Of a DNA stretch of 29,190 nucleotides, positions 1 through 10,300 are shown piece by piece; position 1 is the first letter of the stretch; each line of letters opens with the position of its first letter. This stretch comes from a virus, in the IMG/VR virus record IMGVR_UViG_3300027969_000332, positions 1-29,190 of that record. The stretch is one strand, 5' to 3'. The notes under the pieces were generated by a model, which was not told the origin of the DNA, searched no databases, and was given only the letters and a program-made list of their open reading frames with translations. The position numbers were made by a program, and so were the translations under genes.

Positions 1-1
1 A

Positions 2-1375
2 GCTGCAACTACTACTCCAGTCACAACTCCCCCTCCCGCTGGTGACCCTACACTTACAGCAAGAGGTATTCCTAGTATCCCATCTACTGGTGACGCTAAT
101 ACTGATAATGCTGCGCAAAATACTTTTAGGAAACAGATTGGTGAGGGCGCTGTACGTACTACGTTGCCTACCGCTCCAGTAGGCGCTCCTCCGTTAGACC
201 CCTATTCAGTAGGCGCTAATTACAACCTTGCACCGCAAGCTGGCGCTCCTGCGACTAACTCCATGGCTGGGGCTAGTGGTACAGGTATTAAAGCCGCCGG
301 TGCGGAAGTGGCGCCGCCTAGTATGTTTGATAAAGCAGCCGCGTTTGCTAAAGAAAGTCCATGGATTGCTGGTGGTCTAGGCTATCTTGGCGCATATAAC
401 CTTGGTCTGCTTGACCCCCGTGGTGGTAAGGAAGAAGAGAAGTACAACGGCGTACTTACTAGATATAAGATGTCGCCTAACTTCCAAGCCAGCAATGCGC
501 AACCTAATGTATATAGACCTACCTACGCTGCGGCTGGCGGCATCATGCAGGCTGGCGGTCCGGTAGAGCAGATGTCTATGAACGCTATTGGTGGTAATAC
601 GGGTTATCCCCAAGCAGGTTTACCTCACTCAGCAGGATACGCTTCCCCTACGGCAAGTCCCATTCCTCAAAACGTAGTGCAGGGCGATGCAGGAGATACT
701 GGGGTAAACCCTCAGACTGGGCAGGAAAGATTTGCCCAAGGCGGTATTGCTCATTTCCGTAGAGGTGATTTAGCTGACTCATTAGATTTCTATAAAAGCC
801 TGACTGAATCCCGTGGCGGTAGAGGACATAGCGGAAAGTCAGATCCCGGAGCTAGTTATGCATCGGATATCTATTACGACATGGATCCTGATACCCGATA
901 CCAAGACGCATTGACTGCGGCACAGATCCGCCAAGCCAAGATTAACAAGCGTTCAAATGTGGAGCCGCCTGTGGCTAAGCGTCCTACACCTATGGGTCAA
1001 TTAAATCTTAGACCGCCCGGAGTCCAAGCAGCTGCAGCTAGTGGTTCTTCACTAGATCCAGAAAATGCAGCGCAGGGTGGCATCATGCATTCTTCGCTAG
1101 GTGGCTACGCTGCTGGTGGAAACCCTAGGTTACTTAAAGGGCCGGGGGATGGCATGTCTGACAACATTCCAGCAACGATTGCTAACAAGCAACCTGCCCG
1201 ACTAGCCGATGGTGAGTTTGTGATCCCTGCCGATGTGGTATCGCATCTAGGTAATGGTTCTACCGAGGCTGGCGCTAAGCGTTTGCATGAGATGATGAAC
1301 AAAGTACGCAAGGCGCGTACTGGCAATCCAAAGCAAGGTAAGCAGATCAACCCTAACAAGTTCATGCCTGCATGA
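2..1375 (+). CDS. Virion structural protein with conserved C-terminal domain, 5'-truncated
   Basis: The frame is open from base 2, so the start lies outside the window; the in-frame TTG at 164 is not a credible start. The visible part (457 residues) is rich in Ala, Gly and Pro and looks flexible. Three short Gly-Gly-Ile motifs preceded by Ala-X (codons at about 536, 740 and 1076) punctuate it. The C-terminal 70 residues (bases 1140-1350) are more ordered and carry GDGMSDNIPATI, ARLADGEFVIPADVVSHLG and a basic tail; from memory this block recurs at the end of virion proteins in many uncultured tailed phages. It is the first gene of a + strand cluster with the internal virion proteins, and its stop overlaps the next start as ATGA. 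A role in the particle is inferred from domain and neighbours; the exact part (tail, portal-associated, internal) is not known. Confidence 0.8.
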   Translation, partial: AATTTPVTTPPPAGDPTLTARGIPSIPSTGDANTDNAAQNTFRKQIGEGAVRTTLPTAPVGAPPLDPYSVGANYNLAPQAGAPATNSMAGASGTGIKAAGAEVAPPSMFDKAAAFAKESPWIAGGLGYLGAYNLGLLDPRGGKEEEKYNGVLTRYKMSPNFQASNAQPNVYRPTYAAAGGIMQAGGPVEQMSMNAIGGNTGYPQAGLPHSAGYASPTASPIPQNVVQGDAGDTGVNPQTGQERFAQGGIAHFRRGDLADSLDFYKSLTESRGGRGHSGKSDPGASYASDIYYDMDPDTRYQDALTAAQIRQAKINKRSNVEPPVAKRPTPMGQLNLRPPGVQAAAASGSSLDPENAAQGGIMHSSLGGYAAGGNPRLLKGPGDGMSDNIPATIANKQPARLADGEFVIPADVVSHLGNGSTEAGAKRLHEMMNKVRKARTGNPKQGKQINPNKFMPA

Positions 1376-1803
1376 TCGAAGTCTCTATGGTCCCGACTCA
1401 GTACGTGGATACGTGCTGGGCAAAGATCGCTCCTTTTCTGGAGAAGGCGGCAGACTATACTTATGGACGTTATACAGTCGATGATATCTATGACTCGATC
1501 ACAGACTACGACTATCAGCTTTGGGTCGCATATGAAGGCGGAGAATTCAAAGGCGCAGTGGTAACAAACTTTGTTATCTACCCTAAACGCAAAGTGCTAT
1601 GCATGTCGTTTTGCGGTGGTGTTGAATTAAGACTATGGAAAGCCCCGATGCTAGAACTTCTTCAGAGGTTTGCACGGGACACAAACTGTGATGGGATTGA
1701 GGCAACTGCTCGCCGTGGGTGGGCTAAAGTATTTCAATCCGATGGTTATAAAAGTAATTGGGTAACGTTCGAGTTGCCCCTTGAAGGAGCTCATTATGGG
1801 TAA
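1372..1803 (+). CDS. GNAT-like acyltransferase
   Basis: This 143-residue protein looks like a GCN5-related N-acetyltransferase fold. It has an N-terminal helical part with conserved aromatics (YTYGRYTVDDIYDSI), a central strand pair (LWVAYEGGEFKGAVVTNFVIYP), a strand and helix (VLCMSFCGGVELRLWKAPMLELLQRFA), then DGIEATARRGWAKVFQSDGYK, the usual late segment in which a Gly-Tyr ends the binding cleft. GNAT enzymes move an acyl group from acyl-CoA to an amine; no substrate can be named. The start is ATG at 1372, coupled to the upstream stop by ATGA; ATG at 1387 is an alternative. Its end overlaps the next gene by 8 bases. Such genes are often seen among phage virion genes, so modification of a virion or host protein is possible. 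The canonical acetyl-CoA pyrophosphate loop is not obvious. Confidence 0.7.
   Translation: MIEVSMVPTQYVDTCWAKIAPFLEKAADYTYGRYTVDDIYDSITDYDYQLWVAYEGGEFKGAVVTNFVIYPKRKVLCMSFCGGVELRLWKAPMLELLQRFARDTNCDGIEATARRGWAKVFQSDGYKSNWVTFELPLEGAHYG
1784..1789 (+). promoter_or_regulatory. Ribosome binding site deciding the start at 1796
   Basis: AAGGAG lies six bases before ATG 1796, inside the end of the acyltransferase gene. It favours ATG 1796 over the in-frame TTG at 1781, which precedes the site. Confidence 0.8.
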
Positions 1804-4363
1804 AGGCGGCGGTAATCAAACAAGTACCGGAACAACGTACACCTCAAACATCCCCGAGTATGCAAAGCCATACGTCGAGACGATGCTGGGCGCGACCCAG
1901 AAGCAATTGTTTACGGGGAACGATACTGAGGACGGCGGCTATAACATAACTGGTTTCAAACCATATCAGCCGTACAGTACAAACGCATCTGACTATATTG
2001 CGGGTTTTAGCCCTCTTCAACAACAAGCACAAAAGACTGTCGGCGGTATGCAAACCCCCGGATCATTTGGGCAAGCTATGGATGTCACGGGCCGAGGCAT
2101 TATGGGCGCGGCGCAAGTTGGACAGCAAGCTGGTAGTCTGTATGGCATGGGTAACGCAGCGGCTAATGCTGGTAATCAGTATGCGCAGCAAGCAACTGAC
2201 CCTAACGCTATATCGGCGTATATGTCCCCATACATGCAAAACGTACTGCAGGGGCAACAAAACGAAGCTATTCGCCAGTCTGAAATGCAGAAACAAGGTA
2301 ACAATGCGCAAGCGGTACAAGCAGGCGCATTTGGTGGTAGCCGTCAAGCATTGGTAGAAGCAGAGCGTCAACGCAACCTAGGTACTCAGCTTGGTGGTAT
2401 CCAAGCCCAAGGTTTGCAAAATGCTTTCCAAAATGCACAACAAGCTCAGCAGTATGGTGCGGGATTAAACCTGCAAGGTTTGCAAGCTGGCGCTGGTATG
2501 TACGGGCAAGGTATTGGTGCGCAACAAGCCGCTATCAATCAAACTATGCAAGGCGCTGGGCAGTACGCAGGACTTGGCGCACAACAACTCCAAACGGAGC
2601 AAGGTATTGCTAATCTGCAAAACACGGTTGGCGCACAACAGCAGTCAATGGAGCAGCAGAAGATCAACCAGTCTATCCAAGACTATGCCAATGCGCAGCA
2701 GTACCCGCTCATGCAGTTGGGTGTCATGTCCAACATGTTACGTGGTCTGCCAATGCAAGCCACTACAACTAACCAGTACGTTGCGGCTCCTAACGCTATC
2801 ACTCAAGGTATTGGTACTGCAGGCGCGGCTGCTTCTATCTATAACGCTACTAAGGCTGAAGGTGGCGTGATCAAGTCTATGGCTCAAGGCGGTATTACGT
2901 CTGTGCCTAGCTACGACGTTGGTGGCGAAATCAAAGGCCAACTTGCAAGTATGGAAGTAGAAGACTTAGAGAGACAAGCTAACGAGTCTTCTAGCAAAAC
3001 TGTGCGTGAGATGGCAAAACAACTCTTACGCGAAAAGAAAATGGCGCAGGGCGCTGGTCCTACTGGGCCAATGGGTGTTGACTATCAAGCACCACAGTTG
3101 GCGGGTGGTGGCATCATTGCGTTTGCTAAGCCCGATAAAAGAAATAACTACAGCCTTGTAGATACCGCAACTCTTGCTCCTACGGACGAAAGTTATGAAA
3201 TAGCGCCAAATAGGGGTGCAAAAGTAGCTCCTAGCTTTGATGAAAACCCTGCGGGCGGCATACTTGGTAACGCCTCTACTTCACTTACCAAAGCAGCGCC
3301 GATGACTGCTGAAAGAGCAATTCCAGTAGAAGATTTTTCTGGAGAGAATGATCAATATCTAGCTCAGCTTAAGAGGGAGCATTCCAAACTAAAGCAGCAA
3401 GATGCGCGTACGGTGGAAGAGATAGCGGCTGCAAAAGAAGCGGCTATGGGTCCTAACGTAGCAGCTCAAGAGATGCGCGCTAAGGTTATGGACGAACGCG
3501 CTAATGCAGATGACGAGGCTAAACGCCAACGTTGGATGCGCGCTGCTCAATTCTTTGCTAAGTGGGGTTCAACTCCCGGCCCAGTGCTTGTTGCTGGTAT
3601 GAACGCATTGAATGAAAAATTGCCTGACATCATTACTGATGAACAGTCTTATAAGAAAATCAAACGTGATCTTGACAAAGGTATATACGATCTGGATCAA
3701 GCTACTCGTCTTGAGAAGATGGGCTATATGAAAGAGGCTTCTGCAGAGAAGAAAGATATTGCTGAAAGAATGTCTAAGTCATGGTCAGATATCACTAACT
3801 TTATGTCGCGTGCTAGATCCGATGAGACAACAGGTAGAAATGCTCTTGAGCGCACTAAGATGGAAGTAGACTCTAGAGATAGAGCTACCGCTGCGCAAAT
3901 TGCAAACACAAACGTGTTTAGAGATCAAGGTAATGTGACCAAAGCTTTCCAGCAAGCAAGAGAAGCAGAAGCAAAGGCGGCTGATATTAAAGGCGCTATT
4001 GCACGAGAGAAAGGTCTAAAAGATGGCGAGTATGCAAAGAATGCTGCTGTAGTCGAAAGATACGAAAGAGCCGACGAGGAAAAACTAACTCCAGAAATGA
4101 AAACACAGCTAGCAAAAGCAAAAGCCGCCATAATAAAACTGGATAGAGAATACAACGATAGGATTGTTGTTGCAGAAACAGTGGTGCAAGATTACCGAGA
4201 TCGAGCAATGGAGCTTAAAGATAAAAAGAACCCAGACGCTTTCAACCCTAAAACATTGACTGGCGATGACAAAGCCGCATGGGATTGGGCAAATAACCCG
4301 ACATCTACAGGATGGTCTAGAGTAAAGGCGGAAGAAATAAAACGCGATTTGAGAGGTCGTTAA
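1796..4363 (+). CDS. Putative internal virion (ejection) protein, Gln/Ala-rich
   Basis: 855 residues from ATG 1796. The N-terminus is Gly/Thr rich (GKGGGNQTSTGTTYTSNIPEY). Residues of about 110-320 form a long Gln/Ala/Asn/Gly-rich helical stretch containing NAISAYMSPYMQNVL and GAFGGSRQALVEAERQRN, both familiar from structural proteins of uncultured podovirus-like phages. Three Gly-Gly-Ile/Val motifs (codons about 2861, 2888 and 3107) resemble those of the upstream virion protein. The C-terminal half (about 500-855) is charged, with many Ala, Glu, Lys and Arg residues, and probably forms coiled coils. It has no enzymatic motif. It ends one base before the giant protein starts, so the two are probably cotranslated. 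Length, composition and position resemble internal core proteins ejected with DNA, such as T7 gp14-16 in role, not in sequence. The function is inferred. Confidence 0.7.
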   Translation: MGKGGGNQTSTGTTYTSNIPEYAKPYVETMLGATQKQLFTGNDTEDGGYNITGFKPYQPYSTNASDYIAGFSPLQQQAQKTVGGMQTPGSFGQAMDVTGRGIMGAAQVGQQAGSLYGMGNAAANAGNQYAQQATDPNAISAYMSPYMQNVLQGQQNEAIRQSEMQKQGNNAQAVQAGAFGGSRQALVEAERQRNLGTQLGGIQAQGLQNAFQNAQQAQQYGAGLNLQGLQAGAGMYGQGIGAQQAAINQTMQGAGQYAGLGAQQLQTEQGIANLQNTVGAQQQSMEQQKINQSIQDYANAQQYPLMQLGVMSNMLRGLPMQATTTNQYVAAPNAITQGIGTAGAAASIYNATKAEGGVIKSMAQGGITSVPSYDVGGEIKGQLASMEVEDLERQANESSSKTVREMAKQLLREKKMAQGAGPTGPMGVDYQAPQLAGGGIIAFAKPDKRNNYSLVDTATLAPTDESYEIAPNRGAKVAPSFDENPAGGILGNASTSLTKAAPMTAERAIPVEDFSGENDQYLAQLKREHSKLKQQDARTVEEIAAAKEAAMGPNVAAQEMRAKVMDERANADDEAKRQRWMRAAQFFAKWGSTPGPVLVAGMNALNEKLPDIITDEQSYKKIKRDLDKGIYDLDQATRLEKMGYMKEASAEKKDIAERMSKSWSDITNFMSRARSDETTGRNALERTKMEVDSRDRATAAQIANTNVFRDQGNVTKAFQQAREAEAKAADIKGAIAREKGLKDGEYAKNAAVVERYERADEEKLTPEMKTQLAKAKAAIIKLDREYNDRIVVAETVVQDYRDRAMELKDKKNPDAFNPKTLTGDDKAAWDWANNPTSTGWSRVKAEEIKRDLRGR

Positions 4364-4364
4364 T

Positions 4365-7300
4365 ATGGGAGCTTTTGATCCTGATGCATGGCTTGCTGAA
4401 AGAAGAGCTGCCAAAGAAAAACCGATTGATCTTGAAAAAGCAACTACTGAAAAAGCAACTACTGAAAAACCAGCTGAGCCAACTGCTTCTACCGGATTTG
4501 ATCCGGATGCTTGGCTTGCTAGTAGAAAAACTGCAAGAGGAGAGGCTGCGCCTGCGCCTACTACGGCTACTGAAAAGCCTGTTGAGCCACCACCGGCTAA
4601 AAAAGAAGCGCGTCCAGAAGACCAAAACTTTCTCCGTCAAGTTGCTGACGTTCCATTAAAAGTTGGTAGCGGTGTTGTAAGTGGTGTCCGTATGGTGGCA
4701 GATGCCATGGGCGCTGACTCGGCTGTATCTAAAAACTTACGTGGTGCAGAAGACTGGATTGCTGAGTTATATAGCGCGCAGTCCAAAAAAGACAGTAAGC
4801 GCATGGCTGAGATTATGAAAGCCGCTGAAGATCAAGGCGTGGTTGCAAACATCGTTGCTGCGCTTAACGCTTTTAAAGAAGCTCCGGTCGATCTAATTGC
4901 TCAAGGGCTTGGTACTGCTGCTCCGGGAATTTTGACTGGTATTGCCACATTTGTAGCAGGCGCTCCTGTTGCTTTAGCTACCGCTGCCTCCCTAGGTGTT
5001 GGTACTGTGATGGGTGCTGGTACTGTTAAGAGTTCTATTTATGACGCTACCAAACAAACTCTAGCAGAACAAAAAGATTTAAAACTTTCTCCAAAACAGA
5101 TTGAAGAGATTGCGGTAAAAGCACAAGAGTATGGTGGCAAGAACACCGACATGATTCTGGGGGGCATGATACTTGGAGCTCTCGGTTCTTACTCTGGTGC
5201 TGAGCCAATTATTGCCCGTGAGTTGGGTAAAAAAATCATAGGTAAAGCAGTTGCAGAAGAATCTAAAGCTGTGGCTGGCGCTGCAGCAAAACAAACTGCT
5301 ACTGATGCCGCTATTAAAGCCTCGCAACGGGAAGCAACTGAACTAGCTGCTAAACGCGGTATGTTGAAGAACGCTTCGGTTGCTGGTGGTAAAGAATTCT
5401 TAACTGAGTTTGGTCAAGGCGGTCAAGAACAGTTAGCACAGAACATTGCATTGCAACGTGAGGGCTTTGATGTCCCCACTATGCGCGGTGTAGTGGGTCA
5501 AGGTACGTTGGAAGGTCTTGCTGGTTTAGGCATGGGTGCGCCAGCGGGCGCTATTGAAGCAGCTAGAGCTAAGCGTGAACTAGCTGAAGAAAAAGTTAAG
5601 ACAGAAGGCGAAGATCCTTCTCTTAAGAATGTATTAACTACCGGCAACCTAAACAGAACTAAAGCCGCAATCAGCGCTACGGCTGACGACATAAACACTT
5701 TGGTGCCTGCTACAGATAAAGCAGGTAAAGCGCTAACGGATATTGATCCTGATACGCAGACGGCAAAAACAAAGGCCGATACAGAAGCTGCTGCTGTTGC
5801 AGCGCAGACCAAAATATCTCTTGATGAAGCAACTGTAAAAGCAAATGAGATCATTGCTAAAGCTGACGCTGGAGAGAAATTAAATTTAAAGAACGATATT
5901 CGCCCAGTTGCTAAAGCGCTAGGTGTAAAACTACCGTTTGCAATTTCTAGTGTTGGTGCGATCAAACTTATCAGAGACCAGCTTGGAGAACAAGGAACAC
6001 CAGATGCGACAGCTACAACAGTTAAACCTGCAGAACCTATCAAACCAGCAGATCGAAGTGGTGCTGAGTTGGCTGTTCCATCAAAAGACGTCACCCAGAC
6101 TGGAGACGGAGGAGCTGCCGGACCTATCGCCGGTGGAGTGGTATCTGATGGAACAACTACTGGACCAACTACTGTTGGAAAAGCTGCACAGTCCACTGCA
6201 CTAGATGATTTAAAAGCTAAGAAGGCACAGTTAACAGAACAACGTCTCAAACTGTTTGGTGGCAGTGATAGAAAGCCTAGCCCTAAGTCTAAAAAAGGCG
6301 TGGCGCTTGCCGCACTCAACGCGCAGACTCTTGAGATAGATAACCAAATACAGAAGCTAGAAGCTGAGACTGGTACTACAGAAGTTGCGCAACCTAAAAA
6401 TGCTGCGCAACAGGATATGGATTACCTAAACGATTTGTTAGGTAATGATGGTTTACCCGCCCGTATACGCCGCAGTGACGCACAAATTGAAGTAGACCAA
6501 AAACTTGATGCGCTTGCTAAGCGGTATGGTTTGAGCCGCAGTCTTGATGAGACTGCTAAAGAGTTTGGTGCACGCATTAAAGACGCGATTGAGTTTGAAA
6601 ACATGCGTACAGACAAGCCTTTGTCTGCCGTGTCAGATCAAGACATTGCCAAGCAGACTTTGCGCGAAGACACCTCATACATCCCGCCTGATCTTCAGAT
6701 TGAAGAATATGAGAGACAACGCCAAAAGTTCAACGAGTCTATTGAAAGAGACCCAGAGACAGGTGAACTACAGTCAGATGAACTTCCTGCATATAAGGAA
6801 CTCTCTGCCGATGACCGCCGTGTGTACTTCCAAGAAGGTATTTCACGCCCCGGCGCTGGCTCGAATACAGAACATGCGCAAGCAGCACAAAGACTCTCCG
6901 ACTACCGCAGCGGTGTAAAAGAAGAAGCCGAGCCTTATCAAATAAAAGATAAGAAGACTGGTGAACTTCTATTCAATCCAGATGGTACTCCAATGATGGC
7001 GAAGACTACTTTGCCCGGAGAAACCCGCGCAAGAGAGTCATACAACCGTGAACGCGATTCATTTGGGCGTAAGACAGGTCTATCTTATTCTTTCCCTGCT
7101 TGGAATATTCTGTCAGACGAAAGCAAAAAACTTTTTACGTCGATTTATAAGGCTGATAGTGTTCTTTCACAAGACATGGCGTTTCGTCTAGTAAAGAAAC
7201 AAATACAAAAAGAACTGTCAGAGGAAGCTAGCGGTAATCGTACTCGAAATGAGCAGTCTTGGGTATCGTCTCAAGTTCAACAGGCTATGGAGACGAGTAA

Positions 7301-10300
7301 GACTAAGGGACAAACTACTGAGGCGCTCCCAGCAAATGTAGTTGAAATGCTTTTTAAGGGCGATATCAAAGGTGTATTGGACTACATCTATGAGAATGGT
7401 AATGGTCGCAAACTAAAGACTGTCAAACAGTCGGTTATGACCGACATCTTTATAAATAAACTAGGTCGTAAACAAGCTGGATATAGAAGGCAAAGAGTCA
7501 ATATCCGTGACTCCATTGCTATGGGTGTGTTCCGTCTGGTAGCTGGGCGTCTTGGCGCTATTGAAAACCTACAAGTAAACGTGGTGTATGACCCCGGCAT
7601 GGTCTATGGTGATCTTGCGCGATACAACGCCAACACAAATACTGTTTACGTTGGTCCTAACGGTTTGACCGAAGGCACTATTTTGCATGAATTAGTGCAT
7701 GCTGCTACTGTCAAGATCATCCATCAATTCTTCACTGATCCTTCTAAACTGCCAGCGCACATGCGCAAAGCTGTTGAGCAATTAATTCGCGTCGCAGCTG
7801 CTGCACAAAAACGTCTTGGCGGTATTGAAAAATACAAAGAAGCGTTTGACAATATTTATGAGTTTATTGCTTATGCAATGACCGACCCTGATTTTCAAGC
7901 TGATCTGGCTAACCAGCAGGTTGAGAGCCTTGCTACTGTCACCTCTAGGGATGAAGAACAATCTGAAGCACTCCGTTTAGAGCGTGAGAGGGCTGGCGGA
8001 GAAAAGCAGTACGACTCATTTATGGACAACTTGTTCAACTCGTTTACTGGCGCGTTGGCATACATGTACAAGTTGTTTACGCCAAAGTCTAAGTCTGAAA
8101 AGGTTTATCTCTATACAGAGCAAACAGGCTTTCCAAAAGTACGCACAGAAAAAGAAATTAAAGAAGGTGAAGAGTTAGAAAAGGCAGCAAAGGGGCCCGG
8201 AAAAGAGATGACTGCCTCGGAGATGGAAGCGTTGTCTCCCGGTAAGTTGTTTGACAGAATCAATGAAAAGCCAGAGGGCGAACCCAAGTTCAAGTCAACG
8301 ATTCAATACTCGCATGTCAACGGCATTACCAATTTGAAGAAAGCTTTTTTGCGTGAGCCCGGCTTCAAGGGTAATCTTCTTTTAGAAGCTGCCGAGATGT
8401 TCCAGTTAATCCTTGCTGCACCAGAAGGTGGCATAGCGCAGTTGGCAGGTAAGGGGAGCATCGGTTCAGAACTTGCCGCTAAAGATCAAAATAAACCACC
8501 AGCAGCGCCGCGTGAAGGTGGCGGCATCTATAAGAAAGAGATACGTGATAGTTACGCGTTATCTGTACTTGAAAAGTCAGCCTCTAGAACTAAAGCGTTT
8601 TTAAACCGAGTCTTCACTAACAAAGGCTGGAGAAAAACATTTACAGAAAACATTGACCGTACGTTACCTTTGCGGTTACGTGAGCAACAATTCAGTAGGG
8701 CTAAAAAGCTAGAGCGTGATCCGACTAAATATTTTAACAATATTGTTGAGCACATGGATAACGCGTCTGGTAAGGCGCGTCAGTATTTAGTTCAATACAT
8801 ATACGAACCGATGAAGGAACTGCAAGATAGCATCGCAGAGCTAGCTAAGATAACTAAGCAGGACATAGAGAAAGATATTCTGCCTACACTGCATATGCTG
8901 GCTGAAGCATTTGGTGAGCCTGAGAAGCGCCACATGAAATGGTTACTTAGCGTACCACTTAGCCTAACTAAAAATCTAATGCACAACGGCAAGATGATAA
9001 GCGCTGCTCAGCGTCGTATTGACTTGATGGGTGATCCACGCACTGGTAAACCCGGTATTGTTCATAAGATTGAATTGACTGAAGCTCAACAGAAACAAGT
9101 ACGCGCTGAGTTAGAAGCGTTGGCAAAAGGGCATGTTGACCCATTAGGTGATAGCCCACGTATTAAAAACGAAAAGATCCGTGAACGTGCGCTGACTAAG
9201 CGTCAGAAGAAGAATCAACTTGGTGTGATGGACATCAACGAAGATAGCTCTACCTATAACGTATTGGGTATTAACAAAGAAGAAGTTGAACTGCGTTTAC
9301 AGCAGTTTAAGGATATGGATCCGGCTGAAAAAGAAGCTATCAATAAAGTAATGGCTTCTATCCGTAAGCTTACAAAGAGTACTTCTGATCTTAATAAGAT
9401 TGGTAACTACTGGTCGTACCCTGTGACTAACATTGTGGGTATCTACGACTACCAGAACTACATGCCGTTCAAAGGTTTGGCAAAGCACTCCATCGTGGAT
9501 GAGATGATTGAGCCAGATGGTGGACGCACTAAGACAAGTCGTATCCTTATAGATGAAGAGAAGGCAGCGCATGGTCGTTTCACCGTGTCTGATAACCCAA
9601 TCCTACAGACAATGAGTGATGCTGCCCGTGCCGCTGGTCGTGCGGGCCGTGCTGAGTTTATGCAGGCTGTACTGAATGCATCTAACCCAGACAAGAAAAA
9701 GAATCCAAACGGTACAGGCATTATTGATGCCGATGTAGTTGAGCGCGTAGAGTTTGCAGACAAAGAAACAACCGACCTATCAAAATACAAAGGCAAGTCA
9801 CACATATTTGTGCATAGCCCTGACGGTAGTCTTAGCATCATCAAGGTTAATGAGCCTGACATCCTCAAAGCGTTACGCTACCAGTACAAAGACAACGGGT
9901 TCTTGATGGACTTAGCTGCTCAACTTACTAGCAAAGTTGGGTCTATGCACACTAGATGGAACATGAACTTTGCAGCTAAGAACTTTGTTAGCGATACGTT
10001 GCAGAACGCTTGGAACATAGGCGCTGGAACAGTTGGTCCATTGAGCTCGCTCAAGTATTTAATAGATACCGTAAGTACCACTGTTACTAAGAACGGTCTT
10101 GGTAAGTCCATGGAAGTCGCTATGCTCTATGAGAATGGCGATGATGCGAGCAACCTCAGACTACGTGAAATGGCAGAAAAAGATGAGTTTGTTGCCGCCC
10201 TACTCAAGATGCTGAAGTTTGGTGGTAAGACAGCCTATATCCAGAGCATGTCTCTTAAATCCAGCTTAAATGAGTTGGAAAAAGGAGTGACTAAAAATGG

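Noticed and set aside
164-1375. TTG at 164 as start of the first gene
   Set aside because: The same frame is open with similar composition back to base 2, so the gene is cut by the window edge.
4434-4463. Tandem repeats as a recombination or attachment site
   Set aside because: They are in frame in a disordered coding linker; slippage is a sufficient explanation.
5498-6319. 273-residue - strand open frame inside the giant virion gene
   Set aside because: It is antisense to a continuous 2476-residue gene, its composition (Ser/Ala/Val-rich) mirrors the Ala/Lys/Thr-rich linker on the other strand, and it has no motif or ribosome binding site of note.
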